Source of the DNA: Alkanindiges hydrocarboniclasticus
GTDB taxonomy: Bacteria; Pseudomonadota; Gammaproteobacteria; Pseudomonadales; Moraxellaceae
Length of the DNA: 64,000 bases
NCBI RefSeq assembly: GCF_001982605.1
Contig: NZ_MLCN01000008.1
Location: 186,001-250,000 of the forward strand
Reading direction: 5' to 3'
Positions within the stretch are counted from its first letter, which is position 1. The number at the start of each line of letters is the position of its first letter. Below, one piece after another: positions 1 to 9,816 of the stretch. Made by a program: the position numbers and the translations under genes. The notes beneath the pieces were generated by a model. It worked only from the letters and a program-made list of their open reading frames with translations. It had not been told where the DNA came from and made no database searches.

Positions 1-2
1 GC

Positions 3-410
3 TATCAGTTTGTTGCGCCACTCGGTGAAGTTGCCGAAGTTATGCCAGTTCCCGGAAGTACCACCATTCCCAGTGCAAAAAGCTGGATGCGTGGCTTGGC
101 CAATGTGCGGGGACGCCTCCTTCCTCTGACAGACCTCGCATTATTTCTGGATTTGCCAGAAACCGAAGTTACCCGATTAAGTAAAGTGATGATTGTCGAT
201 CAGCCCACCAATTATGGTGGCGTTATTGTTGATCAGGTCATGGGGATTCATCACTTTAACAAGCAAAGTTATTTTAGTTCAAATGCGCAGTTGCCGGATG
301 CACTGGCGCAATATACCAGCGGCTATTTCGAACGTCATGGACAGCAGTGGCATGTATTTTTATTTAGTAAGCTAATACAGGATCAGGCTTATTTGAATGC
401 TTCTGCCTAG
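3..410 (+). CDS. pilI: PilI, CheW-like coupling protein (5' truncated by window edge)
   Basis: The open frame runs in from the window edge and stops at 408-410, so only the C-terminal part of the protein is visible. It reads YQFVAPLGEVAEVMPVP, then a CheW-type core with NVRGRLLPLTDLALFL and GGVIVDQVMGI. In the CheW family this fold couples a chemoreceptor to a CheA kinase. Here the next genes are pilJ (receptor), pilK, chpA (kinase), chpB and chpC, so it is the PilI coupler of the twitching-motility chemosensory system. An ATG at 42 lies inside the conserved domain and is not the likely start. The true start is outside the window. Confidence 0.9.
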   Translation, partial: YQFVAPLGEVAEVMPVPGSTTIPSAKSWMRGLANVRGRLLPLTDLALFLDLPETEVTRLSKVMIVDQPTNYGGVIVDQVMGIHHFNKQSYFSSNAQLPDALAQYTSGYFERHGQQWHVFLFSKLIQDQAYLNASA

Positions 411-458
411 CAAAAAGTTTGTGGGGTCGGAGAGATAAAGAATTAGGGAGTTTTGGGA

Positions 459-2552
459 ATGAGTTTAAAATTGGGCGAGAAAAAGATGCCTTTTTCGTTG
501 CGGGGTGGCAATGCGGGAACACCAAAGTGGCTGAAGTATATTCAGTCCTATTGGGATACCACAGCCTCTATTTTTGGTGATCCAAAACAAGCTAAGCCTT
601 TATTGTGGCTGGGAATAGCGGGCCTGATTGTTACGCTGATTTCCATGGTTTACCTGTTTGTCAATGTGCCAAATGCCAACAATCTGACCCGTGATATTGG
701 TGAATTGCGCCTGCTGTCACAGCAGATTTCTCGCTATGCAACTGAAGCAGCGGTATCCGGTAATGTAAAAGCAGCCCAAAACCTCAAAGTTGCTCAGGAT
801 CAGTTTAATGAGCGCCTCACAGATGTGCATGACATTTATGGCACTGGCTCTGAAGCCATTCAGGAAGTGGATACGCTGTGGAACAATATTGATGACGGTG
901 TAAGCCTGATTTTATCCCAGCAGGAAACTGTTAACTCATTGAACGATATTGGTATCAGCATTGCTGAAGCTATTCCCGATGTTCAGGCTGAATATAACGT
1001 AGTTGTTGATGGTTTGGTGCGTGAAAATGCCCCTAATAGTCAGGTCGCACTAGCTAAAAACCAGGTTTGGCTGGCTGAGCGTATTTTACGTTCGGTAAAC
1101 TCGGTACTGACAGGTGATGAAGCATCGGTTGCTTCTGCTGATGACTTTAGTACAGATGCTGAGGATTTTGGCCGCTATTTAAATGGCCAGTTGCGTGGTG
1201 ATGCGGAACTTGGTGTTGAGCGTATCGGTAATGCTTCCCTACGGAGTTCATTAGAATCTATTCAGGAAACTTACAACGATGTCATTCAGGTGGCAGCAGC
1301 CCGTGTACTGGTAAATTCGCCTAAAATTACGCAGGTTCGTAATGCAGCAGGACAGGTATTTACCCAGTCCGATGGCATGCTGAAAAAGCTGGATGGCTTG
1401 TCTGATAGTGTAAACGCCCGTTACAACAACTTTGTGCCTGGCTTTATCCTGCTGTTGTCATTAGGTTTGATTGCGTATGCGCTGAACCGTTTGTTTAGCT
1501 TGCGTTCCAGAATCGACCTTGACCGTGCGCATAAAATTCAGGAAGAAAATGACCAGAACCAGACTGCAATTTTGCGTTTGCTGGATGAGCTGGGTGACTT
1601 GGCAGAAGGTGACTTAACCACCAATGCAACTGTATCGGAAGATTTTACCGGCGCCATTGCAGATTCGATTAACTTTGCGATTGACCAACTACGTACACTG
1701 GTATCCCGCATTAACTCGACTTCTGCACAGGTTGCTGATTACTCTCAGGAAACTCAGTCCATTGCCATGCAGCTTGCTGATGCATCCGAGCATCAGGCAC
1801 AGGAAATTGCAGGGGCTTCTGCGGCAATTAATGAAATGGCGGTTTCTATTGATCAGGTATCTGCCAATGCCATGGAATCTGCTGCGGTAGCTGAACGTTC
1901 GGTAGACATTGCCTATACGGGTGCTGATGTAGTACAGCGCACCATTGAGGGGATGGATGTAATTCGTGAACAGATTCAGGAAACCTCTAAACGTATTAAG
2001 CGTCTGGGTGAATCTTCACAAGAAATTGGTGACATTGTATCGCTGATTAACGACATTGCTGACCAAACCAACATTCTGGCATTGAACGCTGCTATTCAGG
2101 CATCGATGGCAGGGGAAGCAGGTCGCGGCTTTGCGGTGGTAGCGGATGAAGTACAACGCCTCGCAGAACGCTCTGCTGCGGCAACCAAGCAGATTGAAGG
2201 TCTGGTAAAAACCATTCAAAGTGATACCAACGAAGCGGTTATTTCCATGGAACAAACCACCAGTGAAGTTGTTCGCGGTGCGCATTTGGCCAAGGACGCG
2301 GGTATTGCACTTGATCAGGTACAGACCGTATCACGCACATTGGCTGACTTGATTCAGAACATTTCTGATGCAGCGCGTCAACAGGCAGCTTCTGCAGGTC
2401 ACATTTCAAATACCATGAATATTATTCATGATATTACCAGCCAGACCACGACAGGTACGATCAATACTGCTAAATCGGTAGGTGATCTGGCTGAAATGGC
2501 TGTTGAGCTGCGTGCTTCTGTTTCTGACTTCAAGTTACCAGAAGATCATTAA
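459..2552 (+). CDS. pilJ: PilJ, methyl-accepting chemoreceptor for type IV pili
   Basis: This is a 697-residue inner-membrane chemoreceptor. It has one membrane segment near residues 48-68 (GIAGLIVTLISMVYLFV), a periplasmic PilJ-type domain, and a second segment near 325-346 (GFILLLSLGLIAYAL). A HAMP-like linker and a cytoplasmic signalling coiled coil follow. The hairpin tip near 525-575 contains DQTNILALNAAIQASMAGEA and GRGFAVVADEVQRLAERS. The QASMAGEAGRG wording matches PilJ rather than ordinary MCPs. ATG 459 sits 8 nt after AGGGAG. An in-frame TTG at 453 is too close to that site. In the Pil-Chp system PilJ signals through PilI/ChpC to the kinase ChpA. Confidence 0.95.
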   Translation: MSLKLGEKKMPFSLRGGNAGTPKWLKYIQSYWDTTASIFGDPKQAKPLLWLGIAGLIVTLISMVYLFVNVPNANNLTRDIGELRLLSQQISRYATEAAVSGNVKAAQNLKVAQDQFNERLTDVHDIYGTGSEAIQEVDTLWNNIDDGVSLILSQQETVNSLNDIGISIAEAIPDVQAEYNVVVDGLVRENAPNSQVALAKNQVWLAERILRSVNSVLTGDEASVASADDFSTDAEDFGRYLNGQLRGDAELGVERIGNASLRSSLESIQETYNDVIQVAAARVLVNSPKITQVRNAAGQVFTQSDGMLKKLDGLSDSVNARYNNFVPGFILLLSLGLIAYALNRLFSLRSRIDLDRAHKIQEENDQNQTAILRLLDELGDLAEGDLTTNATVSEDFTGAIADSINFAIDQLRTLVSRINSTSAQVADYSQETQSIAMQLADASEHQAQEIAGASAAINEMAVSIDQVSANAMESAAVAERSVDIAYTGADVVQRTIEGMDVIREQIQETSKRIKRLGESSQEIGDIVSLINDIADQTNILALNAAIQASMAGEAGRGFAVVADEVQRLAERSAAATKQIEGLVKTIQSDTNEAVISMEQTTSEVVRGAHLAKDAGIALDQVQTVSRTLADLIQNISDAARQQAASAGHISNTMNIIHDITSQTTTGTINTAKSVGDLAEMAVELRASVSDFKLPEDH

Positions 2553-2577
2553 GACTTGTTTGGTTGAGAGTGTCGTC

Positions 2578-3393
2578 ATGGATGAATTGGCACAAGATGG
2601 CTTTAAGTCTTTAATGGGTAACGAGCTTGCTACCCTGTGGCGCTCACTGATTGAGTCGCGTATTGGCATGGTGTTGCCAGCGCGACAACACCAGTTGTTT
2701 GAGCAACGCATTGTTAAAAATATGGCTCAGTATGCATTGGATGCAACAAGCTATTATCAATTGGTTTGCAAGGACAAGGCAGAGTGGCAGCGACTGGCCG
2801 AATCTCTGGTTGTTCATGAGACCTCCTTTTTTCGTCATACTCCTTCATTTGAGCTGGTTGAGCAGTATCTGGTTAAGGCCAATAAGTCAGTTAAACTCTG
2901 GAGTGTTGGTTGCTCAACTGGTGAGGAAGCATGGTCTTTGGCCATGCTGGGTGACCGCTTTGCGATGTATGGTTATGAAGTTCTGGCGACAGACATTAGC
3001 CAGCAAGTTCTGCTGACAGCCAAGGAAGGGGTTTATCTGGCACGTAAGGCTGAGCAGATTCCTGCGCGCTTTCGTTCAGGATATGGTACTGCCCTGGGCC
3101 AGCACTACTGGCAAATTGCGGAACACTTAAAGTCAAACGTTTTTTTTCGGCAATTTAACCTGATGAATGTGGTTGGATTACCGTTTAGAAAGCTAGATAT
3201 TATCTACTGTCAAAACGTTTTGATTTATTTTAAGAAATTTGACCGCCGTGATATCTTGAATGCTTTGGTCAAGTGTCTGGATATCGGCGGAATATTGGTA
3301 TTGGGACCTGGTGAAGTACTTGAGTGGCGTCATCCGCAATTGAAAAAAATTGAATGGTCAGGGACGCTGGCATATGAAAAAGTTTGCATCTGA
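2578..3393 (+). CDS. pilK: PilK, CheR-type protein-glutamate methyltransferase
   Basis: The 271-residue protein has the CheR layout. An all-helical N-terminal part ends with VHETSFFRH. A SAM-binding Rossmann domain follows with WSVGCSTGEEAWSLAM near residue 108, ATDISQQVL and DIIYCQNVLIYF near 205-216. CheR enzymes methylate receptor glutamates using S-adenosylmethionine. The position between pilJ and chpA makes PilJ the likely substrate and the gene pilK. The ATG at 2578 follows a GAGAG element and starts MDELAQDG. The open frame extends upstream into pilJ, but that extension is not conserved-looking. From memory, many Acinetobacter Pil-Chp clusters lack pilK, so its presence is worth noting. 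Confidence 0.9.
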   Translation: MDELAQDGFKSLMGNELATLWRSLIESRIGMVLPARQHQLFEQRIVKNMAQYALDATSYYQLVCKDKAEWQRLAESLVVHETSFFRHTPSFELVEQYLVKANKSVKLWSVGCSTGEEAWSLAMLGDRFAMYGYEVLATDISQQVLLTAKEGVYLARKAEQIPARFRSGYGTALGQHYWQIAEHLKSNVFFRQFNLMNVVGLPFRKLDIIYCQNVLIYFKKFDRRDILNALVKCLDIGGILVLGPGEVLEWRHPQLKKIEWSGTLAYEKVCI

Positions 3394-3403
3394 ATTGGAT
3401 AAT

Positions 3404-6400
3404 ATGAGCACTTCTCACAAAGAAACCACACAGCAATCTGCCATGGCGCTGGGCTGGGTAATTGATTCACTGGAAGAAACGCTGCAAAATGCCCGCGATA
3501 TCGTTCAGACTGCCAAGCAACCTGCCCAATTTAAAGAAGCAGGCGAGTTACTGCATCAGGTCAGTGGAACCCTGACCATGACAGAGCTGCTAGACCCGCT
3601 TATTTTGTCCGAGAGTCTAGAGCAACTCGCAGAGGCAATGGCAGCCAATAATATTGATATTAGCCATCAGCCGGTTTTGCTTAATGGCATTCAAATCCTG
3701 AACCGCGAATTGCAGTTGCTGCATCAGACAAAGCGTTTACAGCCCATCAATATTTACCGTACTGTAAAAGAAGTCCGGTCGCTGTTACAGGCCCAAAAGC
3801 TTTCTACCAGCACTGCCTATCCAAAGCTTGACTATAATTTGCTGGTTGAGCCAAATCAGGTGCAATCCGTTCTGGATGACGATACCTGGAAAAAAACAAC
3901 TTTAATTTATCGTCATTTACTCAATGAATTTTTATTAAATCCAAATCAGCAGGATAACCTTGAAAATCTGGTCAAGGTGGCGCGCTTTTTTGCGGCAGGT
4001 GCCAATAACCTGCAAAATGCAGCATTATGGCAAGTATTGTCGCGGCTGCATCAGGCCATGTTTGAAGGGAAAGTAGATTTAAGCTCAGTTTCATTAAAGC
4101 ATAGTCTGGTCCGTCTGGAGCGCATGTTATCTCAGGAACAGTATGATGAAAGCATGCTGTTTGAGCTATTGGAGCTGTTTGAGCAGTTTAATCTTGAGCA
4201 TGAGTTTGCACTGCATCAGCAAGCCATTAATGCTGCAATGGATGATCGCAACATTACCTCAACATTGGTGCTGGACAAGATTCTGGCACTGGTTCAGCAA
4301 GCACGGACCAAACTGTCACAGCCTGCCAAACTGGATACCATGCAGGTCAAGCGACTGCTTTCAGAGGCGGTTCGCTTACTGGAGCTTACTGGCTGGCGTG
4401 ATATCAGTACAGGACTGGAACAGTTAACGCAGCAGTTGAATAGTAGTACCAGTCGCTTACAGACTGAAGAACTGATCGACCATTTAAATGATATCGAGCA
4501 ACAACTCCATCATCTGGTTCAGGCATTTGAAACCCAGTCTAATAGTTCTACGCAATTAGACGACCAGAAAATTATTAGTGATGCCCACAATGCTGTGGTA
4601 CGTGAATCACGGGTTGCACTGGAATCTATTAAGAACCTGTTTTTTAACTATAGTTCATCAAAACGGGATGCCAAGTTACTCAAGGATTTGCCTGAGCGTT
4701 TTAATGAACTGAAAGGCATTTTTGTACTGTTAAACCTGAACCGGGCCGCATCGCTGGTTAACCAGTTGGTTGATACTCTGAATCAGACTTTGCTTAAAAA
4801 TAAGTATGTGACCAGCCGTGGGCAGATTGACCTGATTGCACAGGTTATTGCTTCACTGGAATATTATCTGGATCAACTGGCAGCCCACTTCCATGATGAA
4901 AAGGTACTGGATAAGCTGGAACAGGTCTTGCAGCAGGTTTACCACTCACAGGAAGATCATATTGCTGAACCGGTGGGCGGCGAAAAAATATTTCATGATC
5001 AGACTCCACTGGAGCTATTGTCATCAATAGAAGGGGAAGCAATGTCTAAGCCCTCACAGCAACATTCCAAGCCTACTGATAATTCTGTATTGCAAGCCTA
5101 TGCTGATATCGCGCTGCCAGAAGATGATTTCTCCGAAGATGAAGATATTCGTGAAATATTTGTTGAAGAAGCCACCGAGGTACTGGAAAGTCTACAGGAA
5201 AACTTTCCAAAGTGGTCTGCCCAGCCACAGGACCTTGCTACGCTCAAGGAGGTTCGCCGCTCTTTTCATACCTTAAAAGGCTCTGGCCGTATGGTGGGTG
5301 CCAAAGCTTCGGGTGAGCTTGCCTGGTCTATTGAAAACATGCTCAACCGGGTACTGGATAATACGATTGAAGTCACTCCAGTGATGATTGAGCTGATCTC
5401 AACTGTGCTGGCGATTTATCCTGAACTGGTAGAAAATTTTGCAGCCAAGCAGGAGATTTCTATTGAGTTGCGTTCTTATATCGGTGTAGCCAATTCATTA
5501 AGTAAAGGCCAGCTAGTTGAAGCTGACCAACTGCCCTGGACACAGGCAGAAAATGTACTTGCAACGAAGCAAGCGGATACTACCGAGCATGCTGTAGAAC
5601 ATGACACTGTAGAGCATACCGTTGAATTGGCATCTACCCAATCGGCTGAAAATCCAATGGATGATCAGGAAGGCCTGACCATTTTTGTTGAAGAAGCCGA
5701 AGAACACATTGATGCGCTGCATCTCTTTATTGCTGATGAAGATGCGCATGAAGAAGTACCTGATCATGTTATTCGCGCGCTGCATACCTTACGTGGTAGT
5801 GCGGCCATGTCTCATGTGGATTCTATCTATCGTTTGGCCAGCGTGCTGGAAGAAGAATTTAAACGACTTATCCGCATGCATTTACCCGTTTCAAAAGCCC
5901 ACATTGGCTTTTTGGAACAGTTTGTCCAGTGTGTAGGGAGCCATCTGGAAGCGCTGGAAGATGGCAGGGCATTACCGCTGGAAGCACATGATATTGCATT
6001 GATCGAACAGGTTAATCAGGTTATCCAACTGGCTGCACAGGAAGAAAACGAGGCCATTGCCGGTGGTGCACCTTCTAATGCCGGTATTGTATCGCAACTG
6101 CTGACCTTGCCACTGGATGAGCTTCTGGACGCTGAATATGAGCTGGAAGAGCATTTGGGCAGCCCAGATATCAAAGAATATCTAACTACTTTGACTGAGC
6201 AAAGCCAGCAATTGCATGCCGCGGCACTGGCTACACCAATTACGCCATTGCAGCAACTAACCCAGTATCTGGCCAATGTCTATTACAAGCTAAAAGATGT
6301 TCCACCAAAAGCAATTGAACCCAATCATGTGGAATGTCTGTTAAGTGCACATTATGCCTTAACCGAAATTTTTGATGCGCTGGCTGCGACGCAAAAACCA

Positions 6401-9400
6401 ATACTGGACATGCAGCTTATCGACGAATTAAGCGATATTCTGGCACATGACTTTAATCCAGCGTGTCTGGATGTGGTTGTAGAAGAAGCGACAGAAATTG
6501 CCGCAGAAGCTGAAAGCAGTGATGTAGTAGAGTCTGAAGCGACAGTAGCAGAAAGTGACAGTTTGGAAGCCGAATCTTTAGAAGCTGAAACTATAGCGCC
6601 TGAAATTAAGGACGCTGAGCCTGTACAAGCTGGCATCTCCACATCGGCAGCACAACCACAAGCGGCTGCAAGTCCTGCTGTTCCAGCAATTGATGATCAG
6701 GTTGATTCTGAGTTGCTTGAAATCTTCATGGAAGAAGCAGAGGAGCTGGTGAATGAAATTGACCAGAGTTTTGTACTTTGGCAGCATAATCCATCAGATA
6801 TTGAGCCTTTAAAAGTATTGCAGCGTCACTTGCATACCTTAAAAGGTGGTGCAAGGATGGCACAGGTCAGCAGTCTGGGTGATTTTGGCCATGAACTGGA
6901 AACGGTGTATGAGCGACTGGTTAATGGCACATTGCAGTCAACCCCGGCATTAATCCAATTTATGCGTCATGCTCAGGATGTGGTGGCCGAGCAGGTTGAG
7001 CAGTTGCAGATCCATGGCACGTCCTTCTTTGCGCACGCTGAACTGGACTTGCTGCGTGCCTACCTAAGCAGTGGCAATGACAGTATTCTGGCTCATGCAG
7101 GTTCTACTAGCGCAACTGCATCCGAAGTGCCAAATACCCCTGCTATCGCTCAGGTTGATGAGGCAAAAGTTAGTCAGCAGAGTGATCTGGCTCAACTGGC
7201 TGATCAGGGCGAAATTACCAAGACAGTGGCTGCCAAACAGACAGTACAGCCTGTATCAAGTCAGGCACAGCCAGAACAAAAAACCGCTCCACAGCAAATT
7301 ATTAGCAGTGCCAGCAGTGGAGCCCGCCGCTCTTATGCCAGTGCTCAGGAATGGTCTGATGAAGACCGTCCGGATGCAGAAATGCTGGGCTTATTCCTGG
7401 AGGAAGCACAGGAGCAGGTTGAATACAGTAACCAGCTATTGCAACAATGGCTTAAAGACAGCAAAGACAAACGTGCCCTGCTAGAGTTGCAACGCAGCCT
7501 GCATACCATGAAAGGTGGTGCCCGCATGGCAGGCATTACCAGCGTTGCCAACTTTGCGCATGAACTTGAATTTGTGTATGAAGATCTGGCAACCGCCCAA
7601 AAAGCAGTACCAACGCTGGTGGGCAGTTTACTGCAACTTTGCCATGATTGGCTAAGTGATGCTATTTCTGCACTGGAGCACAACCAGCAGCCACTGGAAC
7701 CTGTTGCCCTGATTCAAACCCTGCAGCGTTTCCGTAAGGATGCTGACAGCTTGACCAGCTTGCCACGCTTCGATGAGGCAGATCAGCAATTCCGTCAGGA
7801 TTATGCCGGACAAACCCTGTTTGAGCAGGAAAGTATTACCGAAGTGCATGGTGACGGCACCGAGCCACCGTCCATGTTTGGATTGTTTGCAAGCCAGAAT
7901 GCCGAACAGGCTGCCAGCAATGAGATGATCCGTGTTTCTGCCAGCCTGATGGAAAAAATGATCAACCTGGCTGGTGAAAACGCGATTAACCGTGGCCGCA
8001 TTGAAATGGGCGTCAACAATATTGGCTTCGTACTGGATGAGATGGGACTGACCATTCAGCGTCTGGCTGAGCAGTTGCGTCGTATGGAAGGCGAGCTTGA
8101 ATCACAGATTCTGGCCCGTCACGAGGAAGAGCGTGAGCAGTATACTGATTTTGACCCACTGGAAATGGATCAGTATTCTGCACTGAACCAGTTATCAAAA
8201 TCACTGGCGGAATCTGCTTCTGACCTTGTGGATTTTAAAAATACCTTGACTGACAAGATCCGTGATACTGAAAACCTGTTGCTACAGCAATCACGTATTC
8301 AGTCTGAATTGCAAGATGGTCTGATGAATTCCCGTCTGGTACCATTTTCTAGAATGCTGCCGCGCTTACAGCGTGTGGTACGCCAGACTTCAGGTGAGGT
8401 AAACAAGCCTGCTGAGCTGATCATTAAAAATGCTGAAGGCGAGCTGGACCGTACCATTCTGGATCGCATGGTCGCGCCGCTTGAGCACATGTTACGTAAC
8501 GCAGTGGATCATGGCCTGGAAACTCCTGAGCAGCGTGCAGAAGCAGGCAAGCCTGAAGTTGGCCAGATTGAACTAAATATTGAGCGTCAGGGTAATGAGA
8601 TTATCCTGACACTGGATGATGATGGTAAGGGCATTAATATTCAGGCAGTACGTCAAAAAGCCATTGAGCGTGGGCTGATTAGTACGGATTCCAAATTGAA
8701 TGACTATGATGTCATGCAGTTTATTTTCCATGCCGGTTTGTCGACTGCTGACAAGGTCACCCAGATTTCTGGTCGTGGCGTTGGCATGGATGTGGTTCAG
8801 AGTGAAATCAAGCTGTTGGGTGGCACGGTGCATGTGGATTCTACACCGGGCAAAGGTACACGCTTTACCATGCGCTTGCCACTGACTGTTGCGGTGGCTG
8901 ATGCCCTGATGGTTCGTGTAGCTGATCGCCAGTTTGCCATTCCGCTATCACAAATTGACCGGATTGTGCGTGTATCTCCCGTAGCGCTGGAACAGTATTA
9001 TCAAAGCCATGATGAGAGCTTTAACCTGAATGGTCAGAATTATCGCTTAAGATATCTGGGTGAGTTTATTCAGGGCTTAAAAGCACCAAACCTTCAGTCA
9101 CAAAGCATGTCCTTGCCAGTCTTGCTGATTAAAGGTATGGGCCAGTCAACGGCCATTCAGGTTGACCAACTGGTTGGTTCCCGTGCCGAAATTGTGGTTA
9201 AACCTGTAGGCCAGCAATTGACTTCAATTGACATGATTTCTGGCGCAACTATTCTGGGAGATGGCTCGGTAACGGTGATTCTTGATGCGCAGGCACTGGC
9301 CCGCCGCGCTTCTGCAACAACCCGCAATCAGGCCGTTGGTAGCCAGAAAATAGCTGAAACAGCACCTAGACAGGAAAGCAAAAAACGTACGGTCATGGTG

Positions 9401-9757
9401 GTGGATGATTCCGTAACTGTGCGTAAAGTAACATCACGTCTGCTTGAGCGTCAGGGTTATGAGGTTGTCACTGCCAAGGATGGTGTAGATGCCATTGAGA
9501 AACTGGAAGAAGTGACCCCGGATATCATGCTGCTTGATATTGAAATGCCTCGCATGGACGGCTTTGAAGTGGCTACACTGGTGCGTCATAACGAGCGGAT
9601 CAATGATTTGCCAATTATCATGATTACATCGCGTACTGGTGAAAAACATCGTGAGCGTGCATTCCTGACAGGAGTAAATGCTTACATGGGTAAACCGTTC
9701 CAGGAAGCTGAGTTACTACAGAATATTGAGGAATTACTTGCTGCTGCAAGCAATTAA
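3404..9757 (+). CDS. chpA: ChpA, giant hybrid chemotaxis histidine kinase with several Hpt domains
   Basis: About 2117 residues. The N-terminal FimL-like region has a degenerate Hpt-like motif, HQVSGTLTM. Four canonical Hpt domains have phosphoacceptor histidines near residues 622 (SFHTLKGSGRM), 794 (LHTLRGSAAM), 1144 (LHTLKGGARM) and 1367 (LHTMKGGARM). They are separated by acidic, Ala/Glu-rich linkers. Next come the dimerisation region and an HATPase domain (EHMLRNAVDHGLETPEQR near 1690-1710; GRGVGMDVV near 1790). A CheW-like domain (about 1830-1970) and a C-terminal receiver with Asp near 2045 (MLLDIEMPRMDGF) complete it. In Pseudomonas, ChpA controls pilus extension and retraction and cAMP. 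The start is uncertain: ATG 3374 and ATG 3404 are both in frame, and I prefer 3404 because it clears the pilK stop. Confidence 0.95.
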   Translation: MSTSHKETTQQSAMALGWVIDSLEETLQNARDIVQTAKQPAQFKEAGELLHQVSGTLTMTELLDPLILSESLEQLAEAMAANNIDISHQPVLLNGIQILNRELQLLHQTKRLQPINIYRTVKEVRSLLQAQKLSTSTAYPKLDYNLLVEPNQVQSVLDDDTWKKTTLIYRHLLNEFLLNPNQQDNLENLVKVARFFAAGANNLQNAALWQVLSRLHQAMFEGKVDLSSVSLKHSLVRLERMLSQEQYDESMLFELLELFEQFNLEHEFALHQQAINAAMDDRNITSTLVLDKILALVQQARTKLSQPAKLDTMQVKRLLSEAVRLLELTGWRDISTGLEQLTQQLNSSTSRLQTEELIDHLNDIEQQLHHLVQAFETQSNSSTQLDDQKIISDAHNAVVRESRVALESIKNLFFNYSSSKRDAKLLKDLPERFNELKGIFVLLNLNRAASLVNQLVDTLNQTLLKNKYVTSRGQIDLIAQVIASLEYYLDQLAAHFHDEKVLDKLEQVLQQVYHSQEDHIAEPVGGEKIFHDQTPLELLSSIEGEAMSKPSQQHSKPTDNSVLQAYADIALPEDDFSEDEDIREIFVEEATEVLESLQENFPKWSAQPQDLATLKEVRRSFHTLKGSGRMVGAKASGELAWSIENMLNRVLDNTIEVTPVMIELISTVLAIYPELVENFAAKQEISIELRSYIGVANSLSKGQLVEADQLPWTQAENVLATKQADTTEHAVEHDTVEHTVELASTQSAENPMDDQEGLTIFVEEAEEHIDALHLFIADEDAHEEVPDHVIRALHTLRGSAAMSHVDSIYRLASVLEEEFKRLIRMHLPVSKAHIGFLEQFVQCVGSHLEALEDGRALPLEAHDIALIEQVNQVIQLAAQEENEAIAGGAPSNAGIVSQLLTLPLDELLDAEYELEEHLGSPDIKEYLTTLTEQSQQLHAAALATPITPLQQLTQYLANVYYKLKDVPPKAIEPNHVECLLSAHYALTEIFDALAATQKPILDMQLIDELSDILAHDFNPACLDVVVEEATEIAAEAESSDVVESEATVAESDSLEAESLEAETIAPEIKDAEPVQAGISTSAAQPQAAASPAVPAIDDQVDSELLEIFMEEAEELVNEIDQSFVLWQHNPSDIEPLKVLQRHLHTLKGGARMAQVSSLGDFGHELETVYERLVNGTLQSTPALIQFMRHAQDVVAEQVEQLQIHGTSFFAHAELDLLRAYLSSGNDSILAHAGSTSATASEVPNTPAIAQVDEAKVSQQSDLAQLADQGEITKTVAAKQTVQPVSSQAQPEQKTAPQQIISSASSGARRSYASAQEWSDEDRPDAEMLGLFLEEAQEQVEYSNQLLQQWLKDSKDKRALLELQRSLHTMKGGARMAGITSVANFAHELEFVYEDLATAQKAVPTLVGSLLQLCHDWLSDAISALEHNQQPLEPVALIQTLQRFRKDADSLTSLPRFDEADQQFRQDYAGQTLFEQESITEVHGDGTEPPSMFGLFASQNAEQAASNEMIRVSASLMEKMINLAGENAINRGRIEMGVNNIGFVLDEMGLTIQRLAEQLRRMEGELESQILARHEEEREQYTDFDPLEMDQYSALNQLSKSLAESASDLVDFKNTLTDKIRDTENLLLQQSRIQSELQDGLMNSRLVPFSRMLPRLQRVVRQTSGEVNKPAELIIKNAEGELDRTILDRMVAPLEHMLRNAVDHGLETPEQRAEAGKPEVGQIELNIERQGNEIILTLDDDGKGINIQAVRQKAIERGLISTDSKLNDYDVMQFIFHAGLSTADKVTQISGRGVGMDVVQSEIKLLGGTVHVDSTPGKGTRFTMRLPLTVAVADALMVRVADRQFAIPLSQIDRIVRVSPVALEQYYQSHDESFNLNGQNYRLRYLGEFIQGLKAPNLQSQSMSLPVLLIKGMGQSTAIQVDQLVGSRAEIVVKPVGQQLTSIDMISGATILGDGSVTVILDAQALARRASATTRNQAVGSQKIAETAPRQESKKRTVMVVDDSVTVRKVTSRLLERQGYEVVTAKDGVDAIEKLEEVTPDIMLLDIEMPRMDGFEVATLVRHNERINDLPIIMITSRTGEKHRERAFLTGVNAYMGKPFQEAELLQNIEELLAAASN

Positions 9758-9816
9758 TCATTTGGTAGTTTATACGCGGTATTTTGATCTGGCATTAGTG
9801 CAGTAGTAGTGGTGAG

